The notes under the pieces: model-generated
What the model saw: only the letters and a program-made list of their open reading frames with translations
What the model was told of the DNA's origin: nothing
Databases searched by the model: none
Assembly: GCF_000485595.1 (NCBI RefSeq)
Contig: NW_014577167.1
Span: forward strand, 127,235-170,712
Reading direction: 5' to 3'
Source of the DNA: Priapulus caudatus
Taxonomy: Eukaryota; Priapulida; Priapulimorpha; Priapulimorphida; Priapulidae
DNA length: 43,478 bases
Position numbers and translations under genes: made by a program
Part shown: positions 1 through 8,520 of the stretch, one piece after another
Numbering within the stretch: the first letter of the stretch is position 1
How the letters are laid out: each line of letters begins with the position of its first letter

Positions 1-98
1 AATGTTATATGTGATAAATCGAATGTTATATGTGATAAATCGAATGTTATATGTGATAAATCGAATGTTATATGTGATAAATCGAATGTTATATGCGA
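1..98. repeat. 21-bp minisatellite, about 4.7 copies
   Basis: The unit AATGTTATATGTGATAAATC plus G repeats head to tail from the first base, and the last copy has a T-to-C change. The array is probably cut by the window edge. The open frame across it only reflects a period divisible by three; it is not a gene. Confidence 0.95.
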
Positions 99-229
99 TA
101 AAATCAACCATAAAACAAAAATCGAATTATGACACAAACAACACACGCCATGTGCACGTCAATAACGACCAATTATCAGAATGTCAGTGTGCTTGCGCGC
201 AGGCACAATAAATGAAGTATTGTGTAAAC

Positions 230-760
230 CATTTATCATGCAAACAGCAGTCACGTGCAGAAGACAATAATCGATTACCATTCTCTGGGTGCCCGCAGTT
301 TGTCAGTTTGATAGCAGCAAAACGTTGTACAAACAGCGTAACAGCAGGCATGGAAGGACCGCAAACCTACGGTGATAAATAAAAGCTCATAACGCACCCA
401 CGTCAGACGAACCTGAAATTTAAAAAAAAACGTATTGTAATTGGTATAATCAATTTATGACGCGTTCATAATCTTCACGAATTTTTACTATAATATTTTG
501 CATACAAAATCAGCAGTAAATAAGCAGAGAAGCGGACAGAGATTGCATTGCAGACCAGCCAACGTCTGAAGTCGTGCGTTGCGGATGCTAGTGTCTGATC
601 TCAGTAGAGGAGTTGGCTACTTTGTGATGCCTCTATAATTCCTAATTATAATTATCCATCACCGTACGTTTTTCACTTTCTGACTTTCAAAAACATTACG
701 ATGGCCACAGTAACTCTTCTGTTAATGATTGTTGTACGTAACATAACACAACAATGCTTG
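230..760 (+). pseudogene. 5' remnant of an iGluR array unit (flank plus start of coding)
   Basis: This stretch resembles the region upstream of the intact receptor genes. It shows a GAACCTGAAATT-type motif near 410, a GCAGTAAAT...AGAGAAGCGG...GCATTGCAGAC stretch near 515-560, and the pattern 'tgactttcaaaaacattacgATGGCC' ending at 701. An ATG at 701 opens a hydrophobic signal-like peptide (MATVTLLLMIVV) that stops after about 28 codons. No S1 domain follows. It looks like the 5' end of a lost array member. Similarity was judged by eye. Confidence 0.45.
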
Positions 761-904
761 CCAAGGTCGTTTTTACTGTTGGTGTGAGATTTTGTAAAAG
801 ATTGTAGCAAAAATTTGTACCATTCGAAATAGAATAAAGTAATTCAAAATAAAAGAAGCTATGAAGTAATTATAATGACACGGCCTAGTAAAATGTCGCG
901 CGTG

Positions 905-1622
905 ATCATAGCGGGGAACCCAGGGCGTGATGCTGCGAGCAAAGTGAATAAGATAGATCGTATTTCACCAAGCACACTTGCTGTCGGCCCGTCCAGCTCC
1001 ACTTTAAACATAATATAAGAACGGCCGGAAATAATTCTCTTGCCAGTCAACGGTGACGGTCGCACGAGCGCCATCTTCCTGTATATTAATATAGTCGTAG
1101 CGGGGAATCCAGGGCGTGGTGCTGCGAGCAAACTGAATATTATACCATGCAGCAGCACCGAACGTATAAGAACGGCCGCAGAAAATTCTCTTAGCAGTCA
1201 ACGGCGACCAATGTCGGATCGCCTTTTTCATGTACATTGGCATATCGGGGAACACAAGGCGTGATGCTGCGAGCAAAGCGAATACTATATATCGGATTTT
1301 ACCAGGCACACGTGCTGTCGGCCCGCCCGGCACCATTTTGAACATATAATAACGGCCGAGAAAAATTATTTTGGCAGTCAATTGTGGCCTATACGCACGA
1401 GCGTCATCTTCCTGTATATTAATATAATCATAGCGGGGAACCAAGCGCGTGATGCTGCGAGCAAACTGAATATTATAGATTGCATTTTACCATTCACACG
1501 TGTTGTCGGCCCGCCCGTCTCCACTTTGAACGTTTAAGAAAAGCCGAAGAAAATTCTCTTGGCAATCAACGGTGACCGACGCACGAGTGCCGTCTTCGTC
1601 TACATTAATATGGGCATTGCGG
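905..1622. repeat. Tandem repeat of about 187 bp, four diverged copies
   Basis: Copies begin at the recurring GCGGGGAA...GGGCGTGATGCTGCGAGCAAA core at about 911, 1100, 1245 and 1433, with another core at 1619. Spacing is about 187 bp, except for one copy shortened to about 146 bp. Shared blocks include GCACACGTGCTGTCGGCCCG, AACGGCCG(A)GAAAATT and GCACGAGCGCCATCTTCCTG. Minus-strand open frames across it (859-1158 and 1004-1444) repeat the same peptide pieces and overlap each other in different frames, so I do not call them genes. Confidence 0.85.
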
Positions 1623-1626
1623 GGAG

Positions 1627-1818
1627 CCCAGAGCAATATCTCCCGAGAGCAATCGTATTTTGCAAAGTTTATGCATTTAAAATGAAGAGGAGTTAGCCTA
1701 GCATAGATTTATATGATAACATCCCAGAGCAATATCTCCCGAGAGCAATCGTATTTTGCAAAGTTTATGCATTTAAAATGAAGAGGAGTTAGCCTAGCAT
1801 AGATTTATATGATAACAT
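1627..1818. repeat. 96-bp direct tandem duplication inside the 187-bp repeat field
   Basis: Two nearly identical 96-bp units (about 1627-1722 and 1723-1818) carry GAGCAATATCTCCCGAGAGC and GAAGAGGAGTTAGCCTAGCA. They lie between the fourth and the last copy of the 187-bp repeat and share no sequence with it, so they look like inserted DNA that later duplicated. Confidence 0.9.
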
Positions 1819-1924
1819 TCGATCAGTATACATCATTTAAGAAATAGGAGGAAGACCTTGCATGTAAGGTACCCGCTGCGTATACCAGCCATTACACAAT
1901 CTAGCTACGTTAGTGTGTTAGCGC

Positions 1925-2120
1925 ATGCGCAATATCAAACTGAATATTATAGATTGCATTTTACCATTCACACGTGTTGTCGGCCCGCCCGTCTCCACTT
2001 TGAACATTTAAGAAAGGCCGAAGAAAATTCTCTTGGCTGTCCGACGCACGGTGACCGACGCACGAGTGCCGTCTTCGTCTACATTAATATGGGCATTGCG
2101 GGGAGCCCAGGGCGTGATCA
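1925..2120. repeat. Further copy of the 187-bp repeat, separated from the array
   Basis: It carries the same blocks as the array at 905-1622, including AACTGAATATTATAGATTGC and CATTCACACGTGTTGTCGGC, and ends at another GCGGGGAGCCCAGGGCGTGA core near 2098. It is nearly identical to the copy at 1460-1630. Confidence 0.85.
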
Positions 2121-2429
2121 TGACCTCCTCCACCCCAGCCTTGTACCCTTTCCAGAATTCCTGTGTCCGCTCATATATACCTTGTAAACATGCAAACAAT
2201 CATTGACAGACACCAGGTAAATAAATTATGTTCCATAAAAAGCTTTTACTGTGGTAAACCGCGGTCGTGGTTACATAGACAGCCAATCCATTAGCATTAT
2301 TTCCTGGCTTCCCGCAACATTTTCATAGCATCGTAACAGAAGCTTGTGAGTTGGCGAGAAGGAACAGCTATAGTTGTGATGTCTTTTTAGGTCAAATAGC
2401 AAGCTGACTGTAGCAGATGGCAGTTAATA

Positions 2430-2721
2430 GTAAAACTACGTAAGATGAACCTGGAATTCAAAATGATACGCATTCGTGTTTCAGTAAGCCCTATCGTTGT
2501 TGCACAATTAATATTTATATATTTTCTAGGTTGTAGGCCTACAGTCTGCCGCAAATGAAACGGAGAATCTAAGCTGAGGCATATTCCAGATATCCAGTGG
2601 CTTCCAGCGAATGCTCGTGTCTCCGCTGATAAAAGAAATTCGGGACTTGCATGATACGTCTGACAGCTTAGTGATTCATCGGCAATAATTTCTTCAACTG
2701 CGGACTTTCAAGGACATCAAG
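2430..2721 (+). promoter_or_regulatory. Shared 5' flank of the iGluR array units
   Basis: The same order of short conserved blocks precedes every array member: CAGTTAATA, a GAACCTGGAATTC-like block, GCAAATGAAAC, ATGCTCGTGTCTCCGCTGA, ATTCGGGACTTG...GATAC, and TGC(G)GACTTTCAAGGACAT just before the ATG. Related sequence lies before 7707, 9745, 13807, 18679 and 21316. It probably contains the promoter and 5' UTR, but I see no certain TATA box. Conservation may only reflect recent duplication. Confidence 0.45.
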
Positions 2722-4143
2722 ATGGCCGCGGTAACGCCAATGTTCGTATGTGTTATAATAATGTCAGGTTACGTTGGAAGTGTGACACCAACGAAGGTTG
2801 TGCATATAGAAGAGAAAGACAACTACTACAGATCATCTGTGTCTCTCGGTGACAGCCGTGGACGCGCTTTGCCGCACCAGTTCGTGGACGTTGGACCGCT
2901 GGAGAATCGTTGTGCGAATCACATAAAAGCTAGACCAGGAACGAACGAAAACGCAACGTGGAAAAACGGAAACAGAAAGCTGAGTCTAAAAGGAGTGCAC
3001 TTTAATGTCAGCGTTTGGGGTTGTAACGAAGCACATCGCGTGTTAGCCGGATTTTTCTCTAATATCTTCAATGAGATAGCGAAATATTATAAGTTTACAT
3101 ATACTCTTTCTCCATCCTGTTATGGCGGCTTAAAAAATATAGTTTCAGACCTGAATGATGGCAAGATTGACATAAGATGTGGCGTGATAGCACATTATGA
3201 GCGTACAGAACTGATTAGATTCCTGAACACGCTACAGTTTGATAACTATGCGTTCATAGTGAAATATCCAGAAATGAGGTCGCAACAAAGCAATTCTATT
3301 TTTGAACCGTTTACCGCAGTGGTTTGGTTTGCGCTTATTGGATGCGCTCTTGTTGTCGCTATCCTGCTATTTCTCGTTCATGAACTAAGATTTCCCTGCG
3401 ACCTCACCACAAATCGGTGGACAAGGTGCACGGACTGCTTTATGTATATTTATGGAACATTAGTGAACCAGGGATGTACATATAATAGCAAAAGCACTAC
3501 GATCCGCATGCTGCAGGCATTCTGGCGCATATTTATTGTAGTTATTCTAACTGCATACACGGGGAGAATTATGAGTATTTTAGCTGTACACCACATTTTT
3601 CAATACCCGTTTGCAAATCTCCAAGAAGCTGCCGAGAGTGAATTTACCCCAGTTGTTTTACACGGATATGCTGCCGAATCACTGCTTAAAAACAGCCGTT
3701 CTGATTCTGCATTCGAAAAGATGTGGAAAAAAGTTGCTGACGACCCTAAGGCTACTGTAAACTCACTCAGAGATAAGACGCCACTTGATTTGGTTTTGAC
3801 TGGCAAATATATTTATCTAATTAGCAGTCAACGGAACGCAGAATTAATTACACAAGTGGATCACAGCAGATCAGGTAAATGCAGATTCGCCATCGTACCA
3901 ATAGATGTTCTTCCGACAAAGTTTACGTGTGCGATGGCGTTGAATAATCCGTACTATGATGAGCTTAACTCAGCCATTCAATACTTGACGCAGAGTGGTA
4001 TTCTGGAGAAATTGGCAAGAGATTTCTTTACATTTGAAGCTTGTTCCCCGGAACAGATGGCCGTATCTGCTAATAGAATTACACTGACTGATTTGAAAGC
4101 GTCTTCTCATTCCTCCTGTGTGGAATTACTACAAGTGTATTAA
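2722..4143 (+). CDS. iGluR/IR-like receptor 1, frameshifted before M4
   Basis: A 473-residue single-exon reading frame for a ligand-gated cation channel of the ionotropic glutamate receptor family. A signal peptide (1-20) is followed by an extension without the usual amino-terminal domain. S1 spans about 90-190, with an Arg at 161 (YERTELIRF) at the position of the family's ligand-binding arginine. M1 is about 198-222, the pore loop GTLVNQG has Gln250, and M3 shows a degenerate SYTANLAAF motif as AYTGRIMSI (278-286). S2 includes PYYDELNSAIQYL (410-422). Compared with its neighbours it lacks one base between about 4115 and 4128. M4 and the C-tail (GITTSVLILIFELI and on) continue in another frame to a TGA at 4221-4223. 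Without M4 the channel is probably non-functional unless this is a sequencing error. The ATG matches the start context of the other copies. A conserved 3' flank (AACGGACAT...AATTATAGAGACATTCG) follows. Confidence 0.88.
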   Translation: MAAVTPMFVCVIIMSGYVGSVTPTKVVHIEEKDNYYRSSVSLGDSRGRALPHQFVDVGPLENRCANHIKARPGTNENATWKNGNRKLSLKGVHFNVSVWGCNEAHRVLAGFFSNIFNEIAKYYKFTYTLSPSCYGGLKNIVSDLNDGKIDIRCGVIAHYERTELIRFLNTLQFDNYAFIVKYPEMRSQQSNSIFEPFTAVVWFALIGCALVVAILLFLVHELRFPCDLTTNRWTRCTDCFMYIYGTLVNQGCTYNSKSTTIRMLQAFWRIFIVVILTAYTGRIMSILAVHHIFQYPFANLQEAAESEFTPVVLHGYAAESLLKNSRSDSAFEKMWKKVADDPKATVNSLRDKTPLDLVLTGKYIYLISSQRNAELITQVDHSRSGKCRFAIVPIDVLPTKFTCAMALNNPYYDELNSAIQYLTQSGILEKLARDFFTFEACSPEQMAVSANRITLTDLKASSHSSCVELLQVY

Positions 4144-4430
4144 TTTTAATTTTCGAATTAATATCATACAATGTGCTCCGGTCTTTCACCAAGAGAAGAA
4201 AACTAACACAGAATGAGGTTTGATTAGCTGAATATATAACGGACATCGAAGCAAATGTAAATTATAGAGACATTCGCTCTCTGCAGCGTTAGTATTCCAT
4301 AGCTAGACTATTTCGAGGTTTCATTGTTAGTATACTTTTTGTCGTTTACCTATTATACTTGTAATTGTAATACATGGCACCCGAAAATTATTATCACATA
4401 ATGACTCTATGCTGGTTATTTTGGGAATAT

Positions 4431-4599
4431 ATATATATATTATATTATATTATATTATATTATATTATATTATATTATATTATATTATATTATATTATAT
4501 TATATTATATTATATTATATTATATTATATTATATTATATTATATTATATTATATTATATTATATTTTATTATATTATATTACATTATATTATATTATA
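4431..4599. repeat. (ATATT)n pentanucleotide satellite
   Basis: About 34 units of the period-5 motif, with two point variants near 4567 and 4582. A further stretch lies at 4904-4939, beyond an inserted element. The open reading frames here are artefacts of the repeat. Confidence 0.97.
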
Positions 4600-4601
4600 G
4601 G

Positions 4602-4902
4602 CCGTGACTACGCGTCCGGTTACCGGACGCTCAGCTCCCAGGCTACGCGTCCGGTCAGATATTTATTATGTGAACCCAACTATATTTTCTCCAGTAAAAA
4701 ACAATAAACAATAAGTTTTTACCAGAATATAACTTACCTTTAGGTATTTTATCCAAAAAATGTGTTTTTGTAACTTTGAAGAAATAGTAAATCCAGTAAA
4801 ATCAACAAATCAAACATTTGAAAGGGGGCGTGGCCTAATCGTGACGTGGATTTGGGAATCAGTGCTGAGCTTTGTAATGGATGACCGGACGCGTAGCCAC
4901 TG
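4602..4902. mobile_element. MITE inserted in the ATATT satellite
   Basis: The left end, GTGACTACGCGTCCGGT, is the inverse of the right end, ACCGGACGCGTAGCCAC, with one mismatch. An additional internal CTACGCGTCCGGTC copy lies near 4643. ATATT satellite flanks both ends, so target-site duplication cannot be resolved. There is no coding capacity. I infer a non-autonomous DNA transposon of about 300 bp; the superfamily is uncertain. Confidence 0.7.
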
Positions 4903-5096
4903 CGTATATTATATTATATTATATTATATTATATTATATGATATATACACATATATAAATATGATAGAAATATTGTAAGTAGTTATGCACCTGAAGATTC
5001 TATAAAGATGAAAGCGCTAGTGTAAGACTAAACGTCGGATTATTCTTTTTTTAATACAACAACTAAATATCGTGCAACCTAAGACCTTTGCTACTA

Positions 5097-5262
5097 TATA
5101 AATAAATAAATAAATATATATATATATTATATATATATAAATATATATATATGTGTGTGTTTGTGTGTGTGTGTGCGTGTGTGTGTGCGTGTGCGTGTGC
5201 GTGTGCGTGTGCGTGCGTGCGTGCGTGCGTGCGTGTGTGCGCGCGCGTGTGTGTGTATTTAT
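5097..5262. repeat. (AT)n followed by (GT/GC)n microsatellite
   Basis: AT dinucleotides from about 5109 to 5150 change into GT, GTGC and GC runs up to about 5260. Open frames on both strands here (His/Thr-rich or Cys/Val/Arg-rich) come from the repeat. Confidence 0.95.
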
Positions 5263-5619
5263 CACCGAATAAAATTAAATAAAGTTATAGATGTCGTATG
5301 TTGCACATGGAATGCTGTTTCCTATGAAGCCATAGCAGCAACACCGGGTTGTCAGCTGTGCGCACGCACACGCACGCATATATGTTTGCGCGCGAACCGC
5401 GTGTGTAGCCTACGTGTACGCGCGCACAAGCCTATGTCAGATTGTCATGATCATTAGCCAGCAGGAACAGAAGAAACAGAAATCAATATAATTGCGAGTT
5501 AGAGATTCGACCAGCAAGCCGACCTCTGTGGATAACATCTCTGAATTTAACCAACAACAGAAGAACTTGCTTCTACGGAACACGAGTGAGATTTGCTTTG
5601 CCAAATGTATGCAGTAAAC

Positions 5620-5870
5620 AATATTGCTAGTCTATGGCATGATGGCGGCGTGTTCAAAAGTAGCCATTCCACGCATCACATCGCACGTTGTGGATGCTCG
5701 TTGCTTCTCTGAGTAAGGTTGTTCGGGATTTCAAACCCTGGCAATTCTTGAGAAATTGCCAAGCTAAGTATGTAATGGAGCGAGAGGCAAATTATAGAGA
5801 CTTTCGATCACTCCACATCACTGAAAACACTAGCTAGGCTTGGAATATTAAATTATTTGCATACGCAGTT
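5620..5870 (+). pseudogene. Flank-only relic of an iGluR unit
   Basis: The left side resembles the receptor 5' flank (GTGGATGCTCGTTGCTTCTC, GTTCGGGATTTC). It is followed almost directly by the receptor 3' flank (AGAGGCAAATTATAGAGACT). The roughly 1.4 kb of coding sequence expected between them is gone. This is a by-eye comparison with the flanks of the gene at 2722. Confidence 0.5.
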
Positions 5871-6574
5871 ATAATATCGATCTTATGCGCCAACTTGAGA
5901 CCATGCCTCTGTACGCGCGGAATATATATAAACGTGTAAATGTTTACGTACGCGGAATATAAATGTGTAATGCTTATATGTGAATTTCGTAAACGTTTAA
6001 ATTATAGCGCTGGTGACGCCGAGTGAACGACGTGGTTACAATTATAAGGAGTAAGCAACGAACACGTGGGCTCCCTTATGCAGCCGTAGGCACACTTATC
6101 TGATGTGTCAGAGACGGGAGCTGCAGTCCGATGACGAGATCGATTGGACTGCGGCCTGTAACAGACACGAGGCGTAACCAGAGAGTCGTCAGATGCACGG
6201 ACGAACTTCTGCCAATAAAAATTTAAGCTCTCGAGTGTGCGCAACATGACCTGCTGTCCAGTGTGTCATCGCCTAACATGCGTGATTTTGCCGATGAATG
6301 ATTCAATGGTCGACGATGGGACAGCTGTGGTCGTCGCATGAGAAACACGTGATCTGTGACCACCGTCACCTGTGAGAGACATGAATGGCAAAATAAAAAA
6401 ATATAAATACATAAAAAAATGATTTTTTTGCGAGCTTTCGAGGACATGTTTGTTTCTCAGGCTTCACAGCAACAACAACCGATTTTGCGTTTTGCCTTAT
6501 TTGTCTTACGAACGCGAAGATTACTGGAATAGATTAGACCTCGGCTCGCACACCGACGCATCGAGCATTGATCC

Positions 6575-6655
6575 GCTATTATTATTATTATTAAATCTTT
6601 ATTGCATGTAATTCAAATACAAGTACATGTACTGAAGGTCGACGGTCATTTTCAT
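6575..6655 (-). mobile_element. Probable 3' end of a retroelement with (AAT)n tail
   Basis: Read on the minus strand: GTACTTGTATTTGAATTACA, then GCAATAAAGATTT, then an (AAT)n run. An AATAAA signal followed by a trinucleotide tail is typical of some LINE/SINE 3' ends. The element body, if any, would extend to higher coordinates, but I could not delimit it. A second copy at about 12575-12655 belongs to the segmental duplication. Confidence 0.4.
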
Positions 6656-7706
6656 GGAGAAGAAATCGGACGAATGCAATAGTGTTGAGCAGTTAAAATA
6701 ATAAAATGTCTGTTTTTAATTGTTTTCGCCAACGAACGGATAACAGTAACCATGCGCGATTTTATCGTATCACCTTCAAATTTGCGGTGGTCATATGTCG
6801 TATGCATGTCGTCCTTTCTGAACGACGTATTCGAGTGTTTGTCAGTTTCTAAACTTATTCGGACCTCCTCATATCTTTTACAATTTATACATAATTATAA
6901 CATGTAATACGTGTTTATAATAGAAACAAATATATGTGGGTATGTGGAAGTGTATAAGATGCGTTTATGTGTTGCTAATTATATGAATAACTTGCATGTG
7001 TTGTGATTCGACGATAGTGCCAACGTTAACGATAGACTACTATTTACTCGTTACATGTTCAACGATCTATGTATGCTCGCAACAATGCGACAGTTACTCG
7101 AGAAAACACGCACCGGAGAACGCTGAGAAAAAGAAATCGTGTATGTGTCCGCTTCGATATTCAGTAAATAAGGTCTATTCACGTAATGTGAAAATCGATT
7201 ACACGAGTAAACGGGGTCATATATAGAGACAGGCAATGCAATTCCAGTTAGCCATATTCATGGAGTGGGAACAACAGCGCTGTGTCTGTCCCCTTACCAG
7301 CGAACCAGTGGGAGCAGGTGACACTGTGGCGACATATGCATGTTGCTAGGTAAGTATATTCAAAGACAACCCTAGTGCGGTAGATATCAGCTAATGCAAC
7401 CAGACAAGCGAAATTTGAAATTCAGAATATTACTTTTGATGGCTATATGACTCGGAAACGCCGACATATACCAGACCCTAGCATTGTTAAATAATTCTTT
7501 TCTTACTGGTACAGAGCAGCTGTGTGATGGAGAAGCAGGATTGGGGCGGATTCCAGAGTAGCCACCGTCTTTTATGCATGACATGGCATATGTGGATACT
7601 TTTGTCTTTGCTGACTAAAGGTGTTCGCGACTTAGTGATACTTCTGTGCGCTTATTGATTCATCGTCACACGTTCATTCGCTCACAGACTTGACGAGGAC
7701 ATTACG

Positions 7707-8423
7707 ATGGCTGAGGCATGGCTACTGTCATGAGTGTTATAATCATCGCAGCTACACAAAGATGCGTCTCACCAACGAACGCCGTAGGTCTACATATAGA
7801 TCAGAAAAACGACTACAGGACATCTGCAACTCTGGGTGACAGACGTAAGAGCACTTCGCTGCAGCATTCGCGGACGCTGACCGAATGAGAAAGGGTTGTC
7901 CGAATCACAAACAGAGCCGCATCGGGAATGGCCAGAAATACATCTAATGAAGAAGGAAACAGAATGCTAATCTTAAAAGGATTGCGACTTAAAGCAGCCT
8001 ATTGGGGTTGTGGAGAAACAGCAGATGTAATGAGCCAGTTCTACGCTAATATTCTTAGTGAAATAGCAAAATACTACATGTTTTCTATTTCACATATTAT
8101 TTACTGTAATACTAGCTTCCAAGCCTTAGTTGCAGAAATAAATAAGGGCGCTATCGATATAGCCTGCGGCGTGACCGTATTCCATGAGCGTACAAATCAT
8201 CTCCAATTCTTGAATACCTTATTGTTTGATAACTATGCCTTTGTGGTAAAATATCCAGAAATTCCGTCACGACAAAGCCACTTTTTGAACCGTTTCACGC
8301 AATGATCTGGTTCCCTTATTGGATAAGCTCTTGTTGTATGCCTACCTCCTGATTCCTCACTTCATGGACCAAGATATCCAATTACCTCACCACAAGTCGG
8401 TGGACGGAGTGTGCACAGACTGC
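7707..8423 (+). pseudogene. iGluR/IR-like pseudogene 2, 5' part only
   Basis: The start ATGGCTGAGGCATGG matches the copy at 13807, but the frame breaks within the signal peptide and again before the S1 region. An open stretch at 7928-8305 encodes S1, with ERTNHLQF and YAFVVKYPEI, up to the start of M1. More indels follow, then the sequence stops matching receptors at the N (8424), just before the pore loop, at CACAGACTGC. What follows is DNA that elsewhere lies upstream of a receptor gene. It is either a truncated pseudogene or a mis-joined assembly. Confidence 0.85.
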
Positions 8424-8424
8424 N
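8424..8424. other. Unresolved base at an abrupt sequence junction
   Basis: A single N separates receptor coding sequence (left side like 14570-14593) from a GT-rich stretch (right side like about 17400). This is the only ambiguous base in the window and lies exactly at a duplication breakpoint. Confidence 0.9.
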
Positions 8425-8520
8425 GTGTGCATGCACGTGTGTGTGTGCGCGCGCGCATGTGTGTAGCGTGTGTTTGTTTGGTTTGTTTGCTTGTTTGTTT
8501 GTTTGTTTGTTTGTTGTGTA
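8425..8520. repeat. GT-rich microsatellite plus (TTTG)n
   Basis: GTGTGCGCGCGC-type sequence runs into TTTG repeats. It is the counterpart of 17230-17460. Confidence 0.9.

Larger units (their letters stand above)
5588..8423 (+). repeat. Segmental duplication, copy 1 (partner 11523-14593)
   Basis: From AGATTTGC...ATGTATGCAGTAAACAATATTGC onward this stretch matches 11523-14593 closely. It includes a flank-only receptor relic, a retroelement-like 3' end near 6575, and the first half of a receptor pseudogene. The copy ends at the unresolved base at 8424. The partner is about 230 bp longer, mainly through many one-base insertions. Confidence 0.85.

Noticed and set aside
1-98. Possible CRISPR-like array
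   Set aside because: Direct tandem repeats without spacers in animal DNA.
2-211. 69-codon open frame over the 21-bp repeat
   Set aside because: Produced by the minisatellite period; no start context or domain.
859-1444. Two overlapping minus-strand frames with repeated peptides
   Set aside because: They follow the 187-bp tandem repeat, switch frame between copies and lack a recognisable domain.
4374-4607. Ile/Leu/Tyr-rich open frames
   Set aside because: Translation of the ATATT satellite.
5017-5457. His/Thr-rich and Cys/Val-rich open frames on both strands
   Set aside because: Translation of AT and GT microsatellites.
5745-5767. GGCAATTCTTGAGAAATTGCC as a remnant of receptor S2 coding sequence
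   Set aside because: It resembles ATTCTGGAGAAATTGGCAAG at 4000-4020 but is a self-complementary 21-mer, so the match may be chance.
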